A stretch of DNA of 64,000 nucleotides from Antedon bifida (GCA_963402885.1 OY727093.1:20893409-20957408), one strand, 5' to 3'; shown: positions 43,327 through 55,908, counted from the first letter of the stretch. Notes: generated by a model not told the origin, from the letters alone. A program made the numbers and translations.

Positions 43327-44826
43327 GCTCAATATGGTCTAAAGCGTCTCCAAATAGGATAAGCTATTCTGTACACTTTGATGTTTTGTGTAAAAAAGTT
43401 TTTTTGAAATGCTCAAAATGGTCAAAAACGTCTCCAAATACGATATTAAGCTATTTTGTGCACTTTGATATTTTTATGTGAAAAGTTTTATCGAAATGCT
43501 CAAAATGGTCTAAAACGGTTTCAAATGTGATTTTAAGCACTTTGATGTTTTTGTGTAACCAAGTTTCATCGAAATGCACAAAATGGTCTAAAACGTCTCG
43601 AAATGCGAATTGAAGCTATTCTAACCACTTTGCTGTTTTTGTGTAACCAAGTTTCATCGAAATGCACAAAATGGTGTAAAACGTCTCCAAATGGGATAAT
43701 AAGCTATTTTGTACAATTTGATGTTTTGTGTGAAAAAGTTTTGTCGAAACGCTCAAAATGGTATAAAACGTTTCCAAATACGATATTAAGCTATTTTGTG
43801 CACTTTGATATATTTGTGTGAAAAGTTTTACCGAAATGCACAAAATGGTCTAAAACGTCTCAAAATGGGATAATAAGCTATTTTGTACAATTTGATGTTT
43901 TGTATGAAAAAGTTTTGTCGAAACGCTCAAAATGTTATAAAACGTTTCCAAATACGATATTAAGCTATTTTGTGCATTTTTATATTTTTGTGTGAAAAGT
44001 TTTTTTCGAAATGGTATAAAACGTTTCCAAATACGATATTAAGCTATTATGTGCACTTTGATATTTTTGTGTGAAAAGTTTTATCGAAATGCTCAAAATG
44101 ATCTAAAACGGTTTCAAATGTGAATTAAAGCACTTTGAAATTTGTTTGTGAAAAGTTTTATCGAAATGCTCAAAATGGTCTAAAACGGTTTCAAATGTGA
44201 TATTAAGCACTTTGATGTTTTTGTGTAACCAAGTATCATCGAAATGCACAAAATGGTCTAAAACGTCTCCAAATGCGATTTGAAGCTATTCTAAGCACTT
44301 TGCTGTTTTTTTGTCAACAAGTTTTTTCGAAATGCTCAATATGGTCTAAAACGTCTCCAAATGTGATTTTAAGCACTTTAATGTTTTTGTGTAACCAAGT
44401 TTCATCGAAATGCACAAAATGGTTTAAAACGTCTCCAAATGCGATTTGAAGCTATTCTAAGCACTTTGGTGTTTTTATGTTAACAAGTTTTTTCGAAATG
44501 CTCAATATGGTCTAAAACGTCTCCAAATGGGATAATAAACTATTCTGTACACTTTGATGTTTTGTGTAAAAAAGTTTTGTCGAAATGCTCAAAATGGTCT
44601 AAAACGTTTCCAAATACGATATTAAGCTATTTTGTACACTTTGATATTTTTGTGTGAAAAGTTTTATCGAAATGCTGAAAATAGTCTAAAACTATTTCAA
44701 ATGTGATTTTAAGCACTTTGATGTTTTTGTGTAACCAAGTCATCGGAATGCACAAAATGGTCTAAAACGTCTCCAAATGGGAAAATAAGCTATTCTGTAC
44801 AATTTGATATTTTGTGTGAAAAAGTT
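43327..44826 (+). repeat. 78/88-bp satellite, block 3
   Basis: About 17-18 units contain GTCTAAAACG, a subtype-specific stretch, CACTTTGATGTTTTTGTG and TCGAAATGC(A/T)CAAAATG. The orientation is opposite to blocks 1 and 2. It begins within exon 1 of the integrase-core pseudogene and ends at the terminal direct repeat of the minus-strand tyrosine-recombinase element. Open frames inside are chance. Confidence 0.9.
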
Positions 44827-45329
44827 TTTGATACACAGAGACTTAAGAATAAGCATACAACATCATTTTCTGACATATAAAAATTTTATTGGAAAAATGA
44901 ACATTCTAAACGTGTAACCTGCATGTGATTGTGGATATGTATAATTAAAGTTAGATGCAGACTTTATTTTTCTAATATCACATGGATGCTCAGGAAAAAG
45001 GTTCATGTGATATTACATGTGGGTGGGCGGGAAAAAGGTGAAGATTAAAAATATCTTACTGAATAATTGTTGGAGACGTGAAGCAGCGTGGTTCAAGAGG
45101 ATTGTACCACGCCCTCTCAGTTCTCAAAATAGAATCGTGTTAAACTTTGTTTTCACACAATTCCTGCTTTTTGATACACAGAGATTTAAGAATAAGCATA
45201 CAACATCATTTTCTGGCATATAAAAATGAACATTCTAAACGTGTAACCTGCATGTGATTGTGGATATGTATAATTAAAGTTAGACGCAGACTTTATTTTT
45301 CTAATATCACATGGATGCTCAGGAAAAAG
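44827..45329 (-). repeat. Repeat-spacer-repeat end of tyrosine-recombinase element 2
   Basis: Direct repeats at 44827-45000 and 45168-45329 (both start at TTTTGATACACAGAGA and end at CTCAGGAAAAAG) flank a 167-bp spacer. The inner copy lacks 13 bp. This is the B1-A2-B2 part of the split direct repeats of Ngaro/PAT elements, read on the minus strand. The outer repeat abuts satellite block 3. Confidence 0.75.
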
Positions 45330-45544
45330 CCCATGGCAGGTGTGAAACACCGCCGAGAGCAGCTCATGTAAATGCAGGGTGGACGCAAGAATGTTCACTC
45401 TTCCAAAAAGAGAAACACGAACAGATGTATTTGAACTAAAACAGTAGGCCCCGCTCGGCGAACTGGTATGATGCAGGATAGAATGCACTGCCAGGGCAAA
45501 TGCCGTACTATTTTCTTATTAAGAAATTGTTATAATACAGTAAT

Positions 45545-46010
45545 GCAGAAAACACTGCCTGAGCAGATGCCTTAATACTGAACGGAAGGCACTGCCTGAG
45601 CAGATGCCTGTAACCTTAATACTAAACAGAAAACTGCCTGAGCAGATGCCTGTAACCTTAATACTAAACAGAAAACACTGCCTGAGCAGATGCCTGCAAC
45701 CTTAATACTGAACAGAAGGCACTACCTGAGCAGATGCCTGTAACCTTAATACTAAACAGAAGGCACTGCCTGAGCAGATGCCTGTAACATTAATACTAAA
45801 CAGAAGGCACTGCCTGAGAAGGTGCCTGTAACCTTAATACTAAACAGAAGGCACTGCCTGAGCAGATGCCTGTAACCTTAATACTAAACAGAAAGGCACT
45901 GCATGAGCAGATGCCTGGAACCATAATACTAAACAGAAAGGCACTGCATGAGCAGATGCCTGGAACCATAATACTGAACAGAAGGCACTGCCTGATCAGA
46001 TGCCTGAAAA
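45545..46010 (-). repeat. ~44-bp minisatellite, 11 copies, 3' of the recombinase gene
   Basis: The unit contains AGGCACTGCCTGAGCAGATGCCTG then TAACCTTAATACTAAACAG, given here in two parts. AGGCA-C-TGCCT is a small perfect hairpin in each unit. The array lies within 30 bp of the recombinase stop. Confidence 0.85.
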
Positions 46011-46028
46011 CTTGTACAATTTATAATG

Positions 46029-47418
46029 TTACTTGTTACTTAAAGTTATGCAATGAGGTCGTATATATTGTTTGTACGCATCGCTTTTCCATCTACCCGT
46101 GGTCATGATCTCCTTCTCATTTGCTCCCATGTTATGTAGTTGTGTAGCCCTACCAATTCTGAATGAGTGCGTATTGAAACGTGTGTGATCTAAAGTGGTG
46201 TGCGATGCAGTTTTTTTAAGAATGCAGCTCAGGTGTTGCCGTTGTAATGGCAAACCTGTTTGGAACACAAAAAACTATCCAGTAGCTGCTGGTCTAATAG
46301 ACCTGTAACGTTTCAGCGCCTCAACGGGGCAGAGCAGGCTGCCACGTTTTTCTTTGATGTTAACTTTTTTGGGTTTGCCATTGTGGTGCTTATATGAACG
46401 GAAGCATATAGTAATGCATGTGTCATTGATTTCAATATCCTTGACATGTTGTGGGTTTGTGGATAACACAACCTCACTTGCTCTCCGTAGTAGCAAATGA
46501 GAAACAGTGCTTTGTACATGAGCATGTCATACTTATTTCTTGTAGCGAGGTGGAGGTGCGCTAGTAGCTGCTGCATTACATTGGTGGTAATAGGTAGCAA
46601 TGGTTTACGAGTCTGTGAATTGGAATTGGTGTACTGCTTGCTAACACCTCTGAGAATAATTGCAATGTTAGGGGCATTTGTTGGGTCAGGCATGTTGTAG
46701 ATTTTATGTGTAAATGATATAGAACTTGAATATGTTCTGATTGTACTTGGCGACATGCCCAACTCATACAGATGGCAAATGAACAGGGATACATTTTCCA
46801 AGGAGACAGGTAGATTGGGGGATAATGTATGTTTCGTCAACAATTTGGAAAACTGCTGCCAGCATCTACGGTACGTTGTTGGTGTACCTTGTGTTACTGA
46901 TGCATGTATAAACTTCCATTTAGCTTGTTGAAGTTTTCTGGTTTTAGGTGATGTGGAATCTTTAATGGCGTCTCGTGCATCTGGAATTTTGTCTTTGTTT
47001 ACCTGCCAACGAGAAATCGCGTCACTTAGAATGTTCTTATGACCAGGAATGTGATGTGCAGTCAGATGGATGTCGTTTGTAAGAAGAATTAACATAAGTG
47101 GTCTGATTATGTGCATGACATTAGCATTCCTGCTGGTCTTACTGTTTAAATGATAGACATTAGCCATGTTGTCGGTGTGAAATACCACAGGGTGTTGGTC
47201 AATTTTTTAGCAAACAATGACACCATTAGGTAAACTGGATATAGTTCCAACACCATAATGTCATATTTTTTTCCAACTTTCTGGCCAGGCACCTTGGACC
47301 CAGGAGGATTCAAACGTGGCACCAAAAGCTTGCTTAGACGCATCGGAATAGAAATGTAAACATTTTGAGTCCTTTTTCTGTGACTTACTGATAAGTCATT
47401 GTGTTGATTAAGGAACAT
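46029..47418 (-). pseudogene. Tyrosine-recombinase retroelement 2: RNase H end and recombinase
   Basis: From high to low coordinates the minus strand gives an RNase H tail (Y-D-I-M-V-L-E-L-Y-P, H-I-P-G-H-K-N-I-L-S-D-A-I-S-R) and then a tyrosine recombinase: S-P-S-T-I-R-T-Y-S-S-S-I-S-F near the N-terminus, an R-A-S-E-V segment, H-S-F-R-I-G-R, G-R-W and the tyrosine in Y-K-Q-Y-I-R-P. Frames break near 47180, 46500 and 46270. DIRS/Ngaro-type elements integrate circular DNA with this enzyme. The reverse transcriptase part is missing and the copy stops near 47420. Confidence 0.88.
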
Positions 47419-47429
47419 ATCCCATATCT

Positions 47430-48725
47430 TTAAATCTTCAATGACTCAAATATTTGTTTTCTCTTTGTTAAGTTGTGTTTTACCATAGAAAGTTAGTGTA
47501 CTTATTTGTCAAAGCAAGCAATTTCACTAGCCCACATTTCGCACTAAATGTGCATGATCTAGGCCTATTTCTAAATACCAAATTCCAGGTTTTCGTACTT
47601 TGCCGAAATTAAAAACTTTAGATTTTGTGAAATATTTAACTTATTTATACATCATTATTTAAAAAATTTATTTAAAGACGTTGAGCTGATGAAGACTGGA
47701 ACAGAGGTCACATTCGTACTTCATAAAGACAACTGATGATAGACTCTGTATTGGAATATGATTGGATATTGCAAGAAAAATATTTGTGATGCTGCATTCG
47801 GTCAATATGTTCCTGTTCAGCTTGTAAAATGTTGTTGTATAATTTTTTTTATAAAGCAATAATATTTGTACAGTATATTATTTTGTAAACAAAACATTCA
47901 ATAAATAAAAAATACTACTACAACAGTACACAGAATAAATTCTTCAATTTTACTTACACTTCATAATGTTACTGTAAATATTACAGTGCAAAAGGAGTTA
48001 ATAAAAAATATATATATACATATACAGTTAGAGTATATCTTATTGAATTCCTGTATTGTTTTTTGTGTCAATTTGTCTACTAATATCAATGTGTTGATTG
48101 TGGCAGTAATTACGGCAGCTATAGTCTTCTAAGATCGCTCATATCCATTACAAAGTGTCATTTTAATAGTAAGAAATGTTTCAATAAATTGTGAATGTTG
48201 CCACTGTACGATACATTTTGTGTTTCTCACTACTTCACTTGCTCTTATTGTTCAATCAATGTTAATACCTGAAAAAAAAGACATTTGTGTCAAAATATCT
48301 GCATAAAATTAATGGTTAATTGTGCAAATGTTGACTTGAACCTATTGCATTTGATGCAGAAAATATTTTTAAAATACTGTACAGTAAACATCCAAAACAA
48401 TATTTAGATTTATTTGGTAATTTTCTCTGCAGAATAGATAGTTGAAATCCTAACAAATTAAACCAATTCATCATTCATCAAAATTATAAAACAAAAATAC
48501 ATCCCTCCTGGTGGTGGTCTAGCCCTAGCTAGCAGTGTGCTGCTTAGCCTAGGCCTACTACCTCTACTTCTAGAAACAGGAGGCAGCAGTAAGGCTACTC
48601 GAGACTGCCTGCCATGTGGTTGTGCTAGTTAGTACTAGGCCTAGTAGTATGTAGTAGACTAGTAACAGTAGCAGAAAATTCGGACCTAGGCCTAGCTAGG
48701 CCTCTCCTGCTAGCGAAACAAAAAC
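47430..48725. other. AT-rich region, possible terminal exon
   Basis: On the minus strand 47713-47838 opens after an AG and reads an L-Q-A-E-Q-E-H-I-D-R-M-Q-H-H segment to a TGA, with AATAAA motifs shortly after. Its phase does not join directly to the exon at 48730-48911, so a link is unproven. CCTAGG/AGGCCTA-rich DNA fills 48530-48710. Nothing else was recognised. Confidence 0.35.
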
Positions 48726-48729
48726 TCAC

Positions 48730-48911
48730 CTAAATGAATAAGATTCAAAATCAAAGTTACCAACTGCAGTTCTACTTAGTATTCTGCTAGCTATAGTTTT
48801 CGTGTTTTCTTCAAGATCGTCTCGCGTCACTACTCGACTCTCTCTATGCATTGCTATCGTCGCGTTGTTGGCTGTTTGTTGAGAGAACCATAATCCACAC
48901 GATGTATCCAT
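48730..48911 (-). CDS. Putative first coding exon, unknown protein
   Basis: On the minus strand an ATG at 48909-48911 opens 60 codons with no stop, up to a strong donor (TTTAG/GTGAGT) at 48730. The composition is less AT-rich than its surroundings and the protein is hydrophilic (V-T-R-D-D-L-E-E-N-T-K). I do not recognise it. It may be the start of a genuine host gene running leftwards. Confidence 0.4.
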
Positions 48912-49544
48912 ACAATATGAATATTTATGAGCTAACTCAGGTCAAGGGTTAAATTAAACCGGAACACGTTTGTCTTCCAGACAAATAGCTTCCGGTTGGT
49001 TAATTTTTGCTTTAAATTACGATTTTCTCAAGGAAATAATTTTTTTTTTCGATCCAATTTGAGTTCAAAGTGAATAACTTTTATGTGCAATTAAAATGGC
49101 CTATGAAAAAATGTTTTCAGGGGGACAATACATCTTTAAGATGATATGTTTTAAGTTTTAGTTTTAGTTTTGGTATGAAGGTGAACAGACACAGGTCAGC
49201 AAGAGGGCCTGTTTATTAAAGAAATATGCTTTTACTTTAACTTTACTACATTTTGATGTTCATCTTTGTCTGATAACTTTATATAAACCGCTCGGACGTT
49301 TCTCCTATCTCACTAAATAAGAACAACCGCTTGGACTGATGCGAAGCCCGTAACACCTGTGATCAAATATTCTCTGCCTGCATACCCTTTTAAAAGGCAG
49401 GAGAGTTTATTTGTCTTTATTGGTGTTGGGAGTTGATTGTCTGTGTTGTGTGTATGTTTGTTTTTGGCATGCTTGATGCAATAGTGTGCTTTGCTGTAGG
49501 CATTTGTTGTTGTTGTTGGATCCCTTTCCTACATCTAAAATAGG
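48912..49544. other. No gene; probable retrotransposon tail
   Basis: The part near 49170-49260 (GTTTATTAAAGAAATATGC and CTTTAACTTTACTAC) resembles a LINE 3' region. The rest is unassigned. Confidence 0.35.
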
Positions 49545-51067
49545 GGTGTGGTCGATCATCGTTGCTCTTCTCCCTTATCTTTACCCATTGCCAATATTTT
49601 TAAACATTCAATTTCATCCGGCACTTTCCCTGACCAGTGGAAGACCGCAAACGTTGTCCCAATACACAAAAATGGTTCAAAATCTAAAGTCCAAAATTAT
49701 AGACCCATCTCCCTCCTCCCCACTATCTCCAAAATTCTTGAGAGGCTTATCATCAACTATTATGTCATGTATCGCCCATTATTTCCCAAGATCAACATGG
49801 CTTCATGCCCGGTAGATCTTGTGAAACAAACCTTGCTACTCTTCTGTCTACCGTGTATGAAGCCATCGAAACTAAAAAGCAATGTGACATAATCTACACC
49901 GACTTTAGTAAAGCTTTTGATAAATTGTCCCACAACCTATTATTATTAAAACTTCATCAGTTTGGCATTAAAGGTACTTTATTTTCATGGTTTAAAAGTT
50001 ATCTTGGCGGTAGGATGCAGAGAGTAGTAATTGATGGTGCCACATCCAATTCTCTCCCAGTCATCTCAGGCGTGCCTCAAGGTTCCATTCTTGCCCCCCT
50101 GCTGTTCAATATATTTGTTAATGAAATACCAAATCTCTTTCAAAATTCCAACTGTCTTATGTTCGCTGACGACCTCAAGATTTACAAAATTATTACCACC
50201 ACTGAGGACTCCGTTGCACTTCAGGCAGATCTGGAAAGACTCGGTACGTGGGTTTCCGACTGGAAAATGTCCCTGAAGTCCGAGAAATGCAAAGTCCTGT
50301 CTTGCTCTCTTAAGAAAAAACCTATTATTTTCGCTTACTCTGTTCAAGAAGAAGTCCTTGAAAGTGTAAACTCTTACCGGGACCTCGGCATTTCCATCGA
50401 CCGTAAACTGACATTTATTTCACACGTTGATCATGTTGTCAGAAAAGCCAATAGGCTGCTTGGGCTGATGTGGCGCAATTGCAAACATTTTTCTCCACAC
50501 ACCAAACGTGCGCTTTATCTTTCCCTCGTCCAACCATCTTTCAATTTCTGTTCAATTATTTACAACTCACTCTCTGCTTCTCAAGCCTCCAGAATTGATC
50601 GGACCCATAACAAGTTCTTGCGCTTTGTCAGCCCAGCAGCCAACCTGCCTCCTATTGTTTCCCCGACATCTAGGAGAGCAAGACAGGACTTGCACTTCCT
50701 GTATAAATGTCTTGCTTCTAAGTTTGATTGTAATATTGTTTCGTTGTTTTATTTTAATGTTCCTGTTCGTAATCTTCGTAGTAAACCCTTTCTTCATTTT
50801 CTCGTGTCAATGTTTGTAAAAATGGTATTTTCTGTTGACTCTCGTCTTTGTACAATTCATGTCTTTTAAAAAATAATTCTTTAGATATTTTTAACTGTAA
50901 TTTTTCTCAATTTAAATGTATTATTAATGAAATTATTTAAATAATCTTTTTTTCATTTTGTATATATTTATATTGGCTCATATTTTATAGTTTAGTTATT
51001 TTATTTTCAACCTGTTATTGGTGTTTTACACTGTTGGTTTGAAATAAAGAATAAAGAAATAAAGAAA
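49545..51067 (+). pseudogene. 5'-truncated LINE, CR1/Jockey-type reverse transcriptase
   Basis: The RT fingers (W-K-T-A-N-V-V-P-I-H-K and N-Y-R-P-I-S-L-L-P) lie in one frame at 49548-49800. The rest (G-R-S-C-E-T-N, F-S-K-A-F-D, S-G-V-P-Q-G-S-I-L-A-P, catalytic F-A-D-D-L-K) continues in another at 49805-50869. The endonuclease is missing, as expected from 5' truncation. The 3' end is a simple AATAAAG repeat tail, typical of CR1/Jockey-group elements. It inserted into the Gag gene of tyrosine-recombinase element 2. Confidence 0.88.
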
Positions 51068-51775
51068 CTAATTAACTGTGTGTATTAGGTCACCTCTGAC
51101 CGTAGCCCAGGAGCACAGCGTATGTTCCCTAGCTCGTCTAAACCCTTCATCATAAGACCTCCATGTGCCTTGGTTATTTTGCATCAATGTTTTGATGTGT
51201 TTCCCGTATGTGAACAGATCTTGCATGTCACCTGGGTGAAGGGTTAGATGTATGGTTGAAAAGTCGAAAAAAGCCAGAGTCCATTCATGTTCTGATAATT
51301 GGCGTTTCCGTGTTTTTGGAACAAGTTGGAAAGTCCCATTATACTGCAAGGTATGTGTCATTTGTATCAGGGTTTGTTAGATCCAAGAAGTCTATACAGA
51401 TTTGATTTTTATTTTTATTTTTTCAGAGACCAAAACACCCGCCTTAATGCCTCCTGAATAACGGAGGGGGTTTTCTGTGGCATCCCCATCAACAATTGTG
51501 AAAGGGAGGGGTGCTGTATTAAGGGGGTTGTCATTATGGTCATAAGGGCCTGTTGTTTCGCCTAATTGCAAGCTAGTGTTCAGTGAACCATCAGAGGATA
51601 ATAGGTTTTCAATTGAGTCCTGTGAAGGTTCGTCAGACTTACTAATCTTGTTTACCGATTCAGTCAGTTGAGTAATCATTTTCTGTTTTTTGGCTGATTC
51701 TGTAGTTTTCTTGGCGGCCCTCTTAACCAATAGGGTTGGTGAGATCTGTCCATAATAGGTTACTTTACTGTCCAT
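51068..51775 (-). pseudogene. Gag of a DIRS/Ngaro-like element
   Basis: Two frames, 51775-51392 and 51361-51068, form one protein with a shift near 51390. The N-terminus is polar, then come G-V-L-V-S-E-K-I-K-I-K-I, a W-T-L-A-F-F-D-F-S-T-I-H-L helix and W-R-S-Y-D-E-G-F-R-R-A, the pattern of DIRS/Ngaro ORF1. It lies on the same strand as the recombinase at 46029-47418 and may be the same element's first gene. The LINE at 49545-51067 cut its end. Confidence 0.7.
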
Positions 51776-52020
51776 AATAGGTTACTTTCTGTCCATAATA
51801 ATAATTTGCTTTCACTTCAGACTTCGATTCGAGGCTACCTAGTCCTAGGCTAGGCCTAGGCCTAGTAGGAGGCCTAATTTGTATAATTATTTAAGTATCT
51901 CTAGCCTAGGGCCTAGGCTAGTCCTGTTAATTAGTTAGGCTACCTCTATTAGGCCTACCTACTACTAGCCTAGGCCTAGAGTCCATTTGTTATTGTCCAC
52001 TAATGAAATGTGAGCTTTTT
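51720..52020 (-). repeat. Leader repeat with CTGTCCATAATAGG units
   Basis: Three copies of CTGTCCATAATA(G)G overlap the Gag start. They are followed by a CCTAGG/AGGCCTA-rich block. The whole matches 56462-56945 in reverse complement, though the copies differ in length, so the two are inverted repeats 4.4 kb apart. Confidence 0.75.
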
Positions 52021-53474
52021 TTTCTAGGCCTAGCTTTCAGCAGGTTACCTCCTACAGTAGGAATACAAATGACATGGGCTCCATTAGAGGTAAATACTGA
52101 TAGGTTTCAAACAACAACAAACAACTAGGCTTGGGCCTATCCTCAGTTATCTTTTTTGGTTGTTTTTTTTTATTATTTTAATATGAATATTTTACAGACT
52201 AACATACTATTTTACTCGTAACTAAGCTGCCTAACTGCAGGTTAGGTCCGGCGGACTAGTCGCTATACAGTCTTTTACTAAATTAATACTACTACTGCCA
52301 CCGCTACTATACTAGGCCTATACTTTGAACACCGAAATCAGCTACAGTACCTAGTCTACTAGGCCTATTTGTAGTTTGTCTTCAAATCACAGACATCTAG
52401 AATGCTAGATTGACCTATTAACATTTTTGTTTTTTTTTAATTATTTTGTGAATGAATAATTCTTATCCAGACAGTTAGTATGTTGGCAGTATAGTAGAAC
52501 CAGAGCTATTGTTACTGTATGTTATTATGTCATCTATTTAAATCTCAATTGTTTTCCCATATTTTCTGCATGTATTACAGATTGTGTACAGTGTATCTTC
52601 TGATCAATGTTATAGTACAGTAGCATGGAAATTTCTATTAACTAGGGTAAGTAACAGATAGGCCTACAATTGAAGAAAAATACTTTACATATAACCCACT
52701 AGGCCTACATCTTTTAGGAGATTTGTCAATATGACCAATATACTGTAAAATCCCAAGAAGAAGCCTATTTAAAAAAAGTATTTGTTTCCAAAAGTAATCT
52801 CAAAAAGAAGGATACAATTTAGTCAAACATTTTCAGAGAGACAAACTGAATATTATCAGTACCGTAATAGAAAAACTTACTGACAATACATGGAAATTCA
52901 TTTTTAACATTCTGATTTGAAATGTTCTATTCATTTGAATTGCTAAGAAATTAAAAGTAGATATTTCTTTTGTATTTCCATTCATTATAAACATTACAAT
53001 CACCGTACAAAGAATAGACAAATCCACTAACAAATTCATGCAGAAAATATTTAATTAAATGTTATATTATTAAAGCATTCATGCAACAAAGCCTTTGTCT
53101 TTAAAACATTTAATATCAATTTTTATATAGTGAGTATGGTAATAATTGACTCTGACAACTGGTATAATCATAAATTTAGTAAAACAATCCTACATATCTT
53201 TTTTTTAAATGCAATAAAATAAGTAAACATAACTGTGTCCCACCATACGTCATGAAAATTTGTCTCAGCATTACTGAGATTGAAGTTACTTGCATTATAC
53301 AATACTTAAACATTATTATAGTATTTAACTATTTCCTTTTTTTATTATAGGCATACAGATGTTTGATATTCTGCTCATATACAGTATGCTGCTGAAATGA
53401 AAAAGTACATCACTTCAACATAATAACTTTGATCATATCATCGATCAATAATTATACAGTAGTAATAAACATAA
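52021..53474. other. No gene or repeat recognised
   Basis: AT-rich unique-looking DNA with scattered AGGCCTA motifs (for example near 52310 and 52360). No coding frame stands out. Confidence 0.5.
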
Positions 53475-55908
53475 CTAGATTTGAACTCGTCACTACGGAC
53501 GAGTTAGGTTATCCGCAGCCCAAAAGCCACGTGCACGTCATACGTTAGAATATTACGCACAGAAAAACGATTATGCTATTGGAAAAAATGTTAGTGCGCT
53601 CTCTATTTTGCGTCACGTCAAAGTATATACACTATATACTGTATACGTACTACATACAGTTCAGAATAGGTGAAAATTTAGTGACCAAAGTTAATGACGC
53701 TTTTGACCATGATGACGTCATCACAATTTAAAAAATGGTAAATTATGTGAAAGATAATTGATTGACCTAGACAATATAAAAAAAATGGAGGGCAATAGAA
53801 TACGGATAATTGGAGATGCGCTCTATTAAATGTGATGAGCTATGACGAAAGAGACAAAAATCCTATATTTTATATTCGAGTGGCCATACGATGACGTCAC
53901 AATGTCCGGTTAGCCAAATGGATGCATGATTCTATATCTACAACTCATCTACTTTCAGAATAAATAAAAAAAAATAAAATTGACCATGTAGTTTAGAATC
54001 TATGACTGTTTAAAAAAAGGTATAATTTTGACAAATTTTTGAAATTGTTTATCAAAAACGCGCGCAAATTGTTCAATTATACGTGCTCGTATGACGTGAT
54101 TTTAAGTCGAAATTGTTTGAAAGTTGGTAAAATTACTAGAAAAGGCTAAAAAAACAAAAATTAAGCAAAAAAAAGGTGTTTTTGCGCTAAGTGCGCACGC
54201 ACGCGTAAAAAAATTGCGCGCGTGTGGGAATTTTTGACATGCTTAAAATGCCATGAAACGCGTAGAAAGTTGATTAGAAATTGATTTTTCGCATTTTGAA
54301 ATTTTAAACGCGCGTGCGCGCGTAACTTTCTGCGCAACCTGCCATTTTTAATCCATAGAAAGTTTGCGCTTGATATGACTTAAATTTTCACTAAGTTTCA
54401 AAACAAAATGACTTCTAGTTTTTAATCTATTATCAATCATTGAAATTCATAAAATGGCGCGTAAGTCACATTGCGCGACTCTAAAGTAAAAAAACTAAAC
54501 GTCCTGCACATCTACCGCTACAGGTCAATATTATGACAAAGTTACACAATCTTATGTTGGCCATAATTAGAGATATGCGTGCAACAAAATTCGTGGAAAG
54601 AAAGAAGAAAATAGAAAAAAAAAGAGAAAAAAAATAAAAAAAAACTAGATTTGAACTCGTCACTACGGACGAGTTAGGTTATCCGCAGCGCAAACGCCAC
54701 GTGCACGTCATACGTTAGAATATTACGCGCAGAAAAACGATCATGCCATTGGAAAAATGTTAGTGCGCTCTCTATTTTGTGTCACGTCTAAGTATATACA
54801 GTACACTATATACTGTATACGTACTACATACAGTGCAGTATAGGTGAAAATAAGTGACCAAAGTTTTTGACGCTTTTGCACATGATGACGTCATAACAAT
54901 TTTAAAAATTGTAAATCATGCGAAAAATAATTGATTGACCTAGACAATATAAAAAAATGGAGGGAAATGGAATATGGATAAGTGGAGATGCGCTCTATTT
55001 AATGTGATGAGCTATGACGAAAGATACAAAAATCCTATATTTTATATTCGAGTGGCCATACGATGACGTCATAATGTCCGTTTAGCCATATTGATTCATG
55101 ATTCGATATTTACAACTCATCTACTTCCAGAATATGTAATTTTAAAAAAAGTTCACCAAGTAGTTTAAAATCTATGACTGTTTAAAAAAAGGCATAATTT
55201 TGACGAATTTTTGAATATTTTCATCAAAAACGCGCGCAAATTGTCCAATTCGACGTGCTCGTATGACGTTAAATTATGTCGGAATTGTTTAAAAGTTGGT
55301 AAAATTACTAGAAAAGGCTGAAAAAACTAAAATCAAGCAAAAAAATCTGTTTTTAACGCTACGTGCGCACCGCGCGCGTAATTTTTTGCGCGCACGTGGG
55401 AATTTTTGACATGCTTAAAATGACATGAAACGCGTAGAAAGTTGATTAGAAATTGATTTTTCGCATTTTGAAATTTTAAACGCGCGTGCGCACGTAACTT
55501 TCTATAAAACATGCCATTTTTAATCCATAGAAAGTTTGCCCTTGACATGACTTAAATTTTCACCTAGTGTCAATACAAAATGACTTTTGGTTTTTAATCT
55601 ATGATCAATCATTGAAATTCATAAAATCGCGCGTAAGTCACGTTGCGCAACTCTAAAATCATAAAACAAAGTGTCTTGCACATCTACAGTTAGAGGTCAA
55701 TCTTCTGACAAAGTTATATAATCTTATGTTAGCAAGAATTAGAGATATGCTGCCAACAAAATTCTGGGAAAGAAAGAAGAATATAGAAAAAAAAAAAAAA
55801 AAAGAAAAAAAAAGATCCTGACAATAACAAGGGGTTATCCGCCAAGTGCGGATAACCAAAAAGATCCTGACAATAACAAGGGGTTATCCGCCAAGTGCGG
55901 ATAACCAA
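53475..55908 (-). mobile_element. Family P Helentron copy with a second copy nested inside
   Basis: The outer copy has its 3' CTAG at 53475-53478 and 5' terminus at 55908. The inner one runs 54645-55859. The inner copy lies in the outer's poly-A/T tract, so the outer 5' block (GATCCTGACAATAACAAGG plus palindrome) appears directly after the inner one. The hairpin here is CTCGTCACTACGGACGAG, with a larger loop than in other copies. TGACGTCA sites are near 53714, 53892, 54882 and 55064. Confidence 0.85.

Noticed and set aside
43603-43843. Overlapping ORFs of 72-75 codons on both strands
   Set aside because: They lie wholly inside satellite block 3 and exist because its period leaves frames open.
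45186-45488. 100-codon minus-strand ORF
   Set aside because: It crosses the terminal direct repeat of element 2 and the start of the minisatellite, and shows no protein-like conservation.
45545-46010. Regular short repeats resembling a CRISPR array
   Set aside because: There are no unique spacers between the repeats, and the context is a eukaryotic retroelement.
49486-49815. 109-codon ORF upstream of the CR1/Jockey LINE
   Set aside because: It is a shifted frame of the reverse transcriptase fingers, whose true frame is at 49548-49800.
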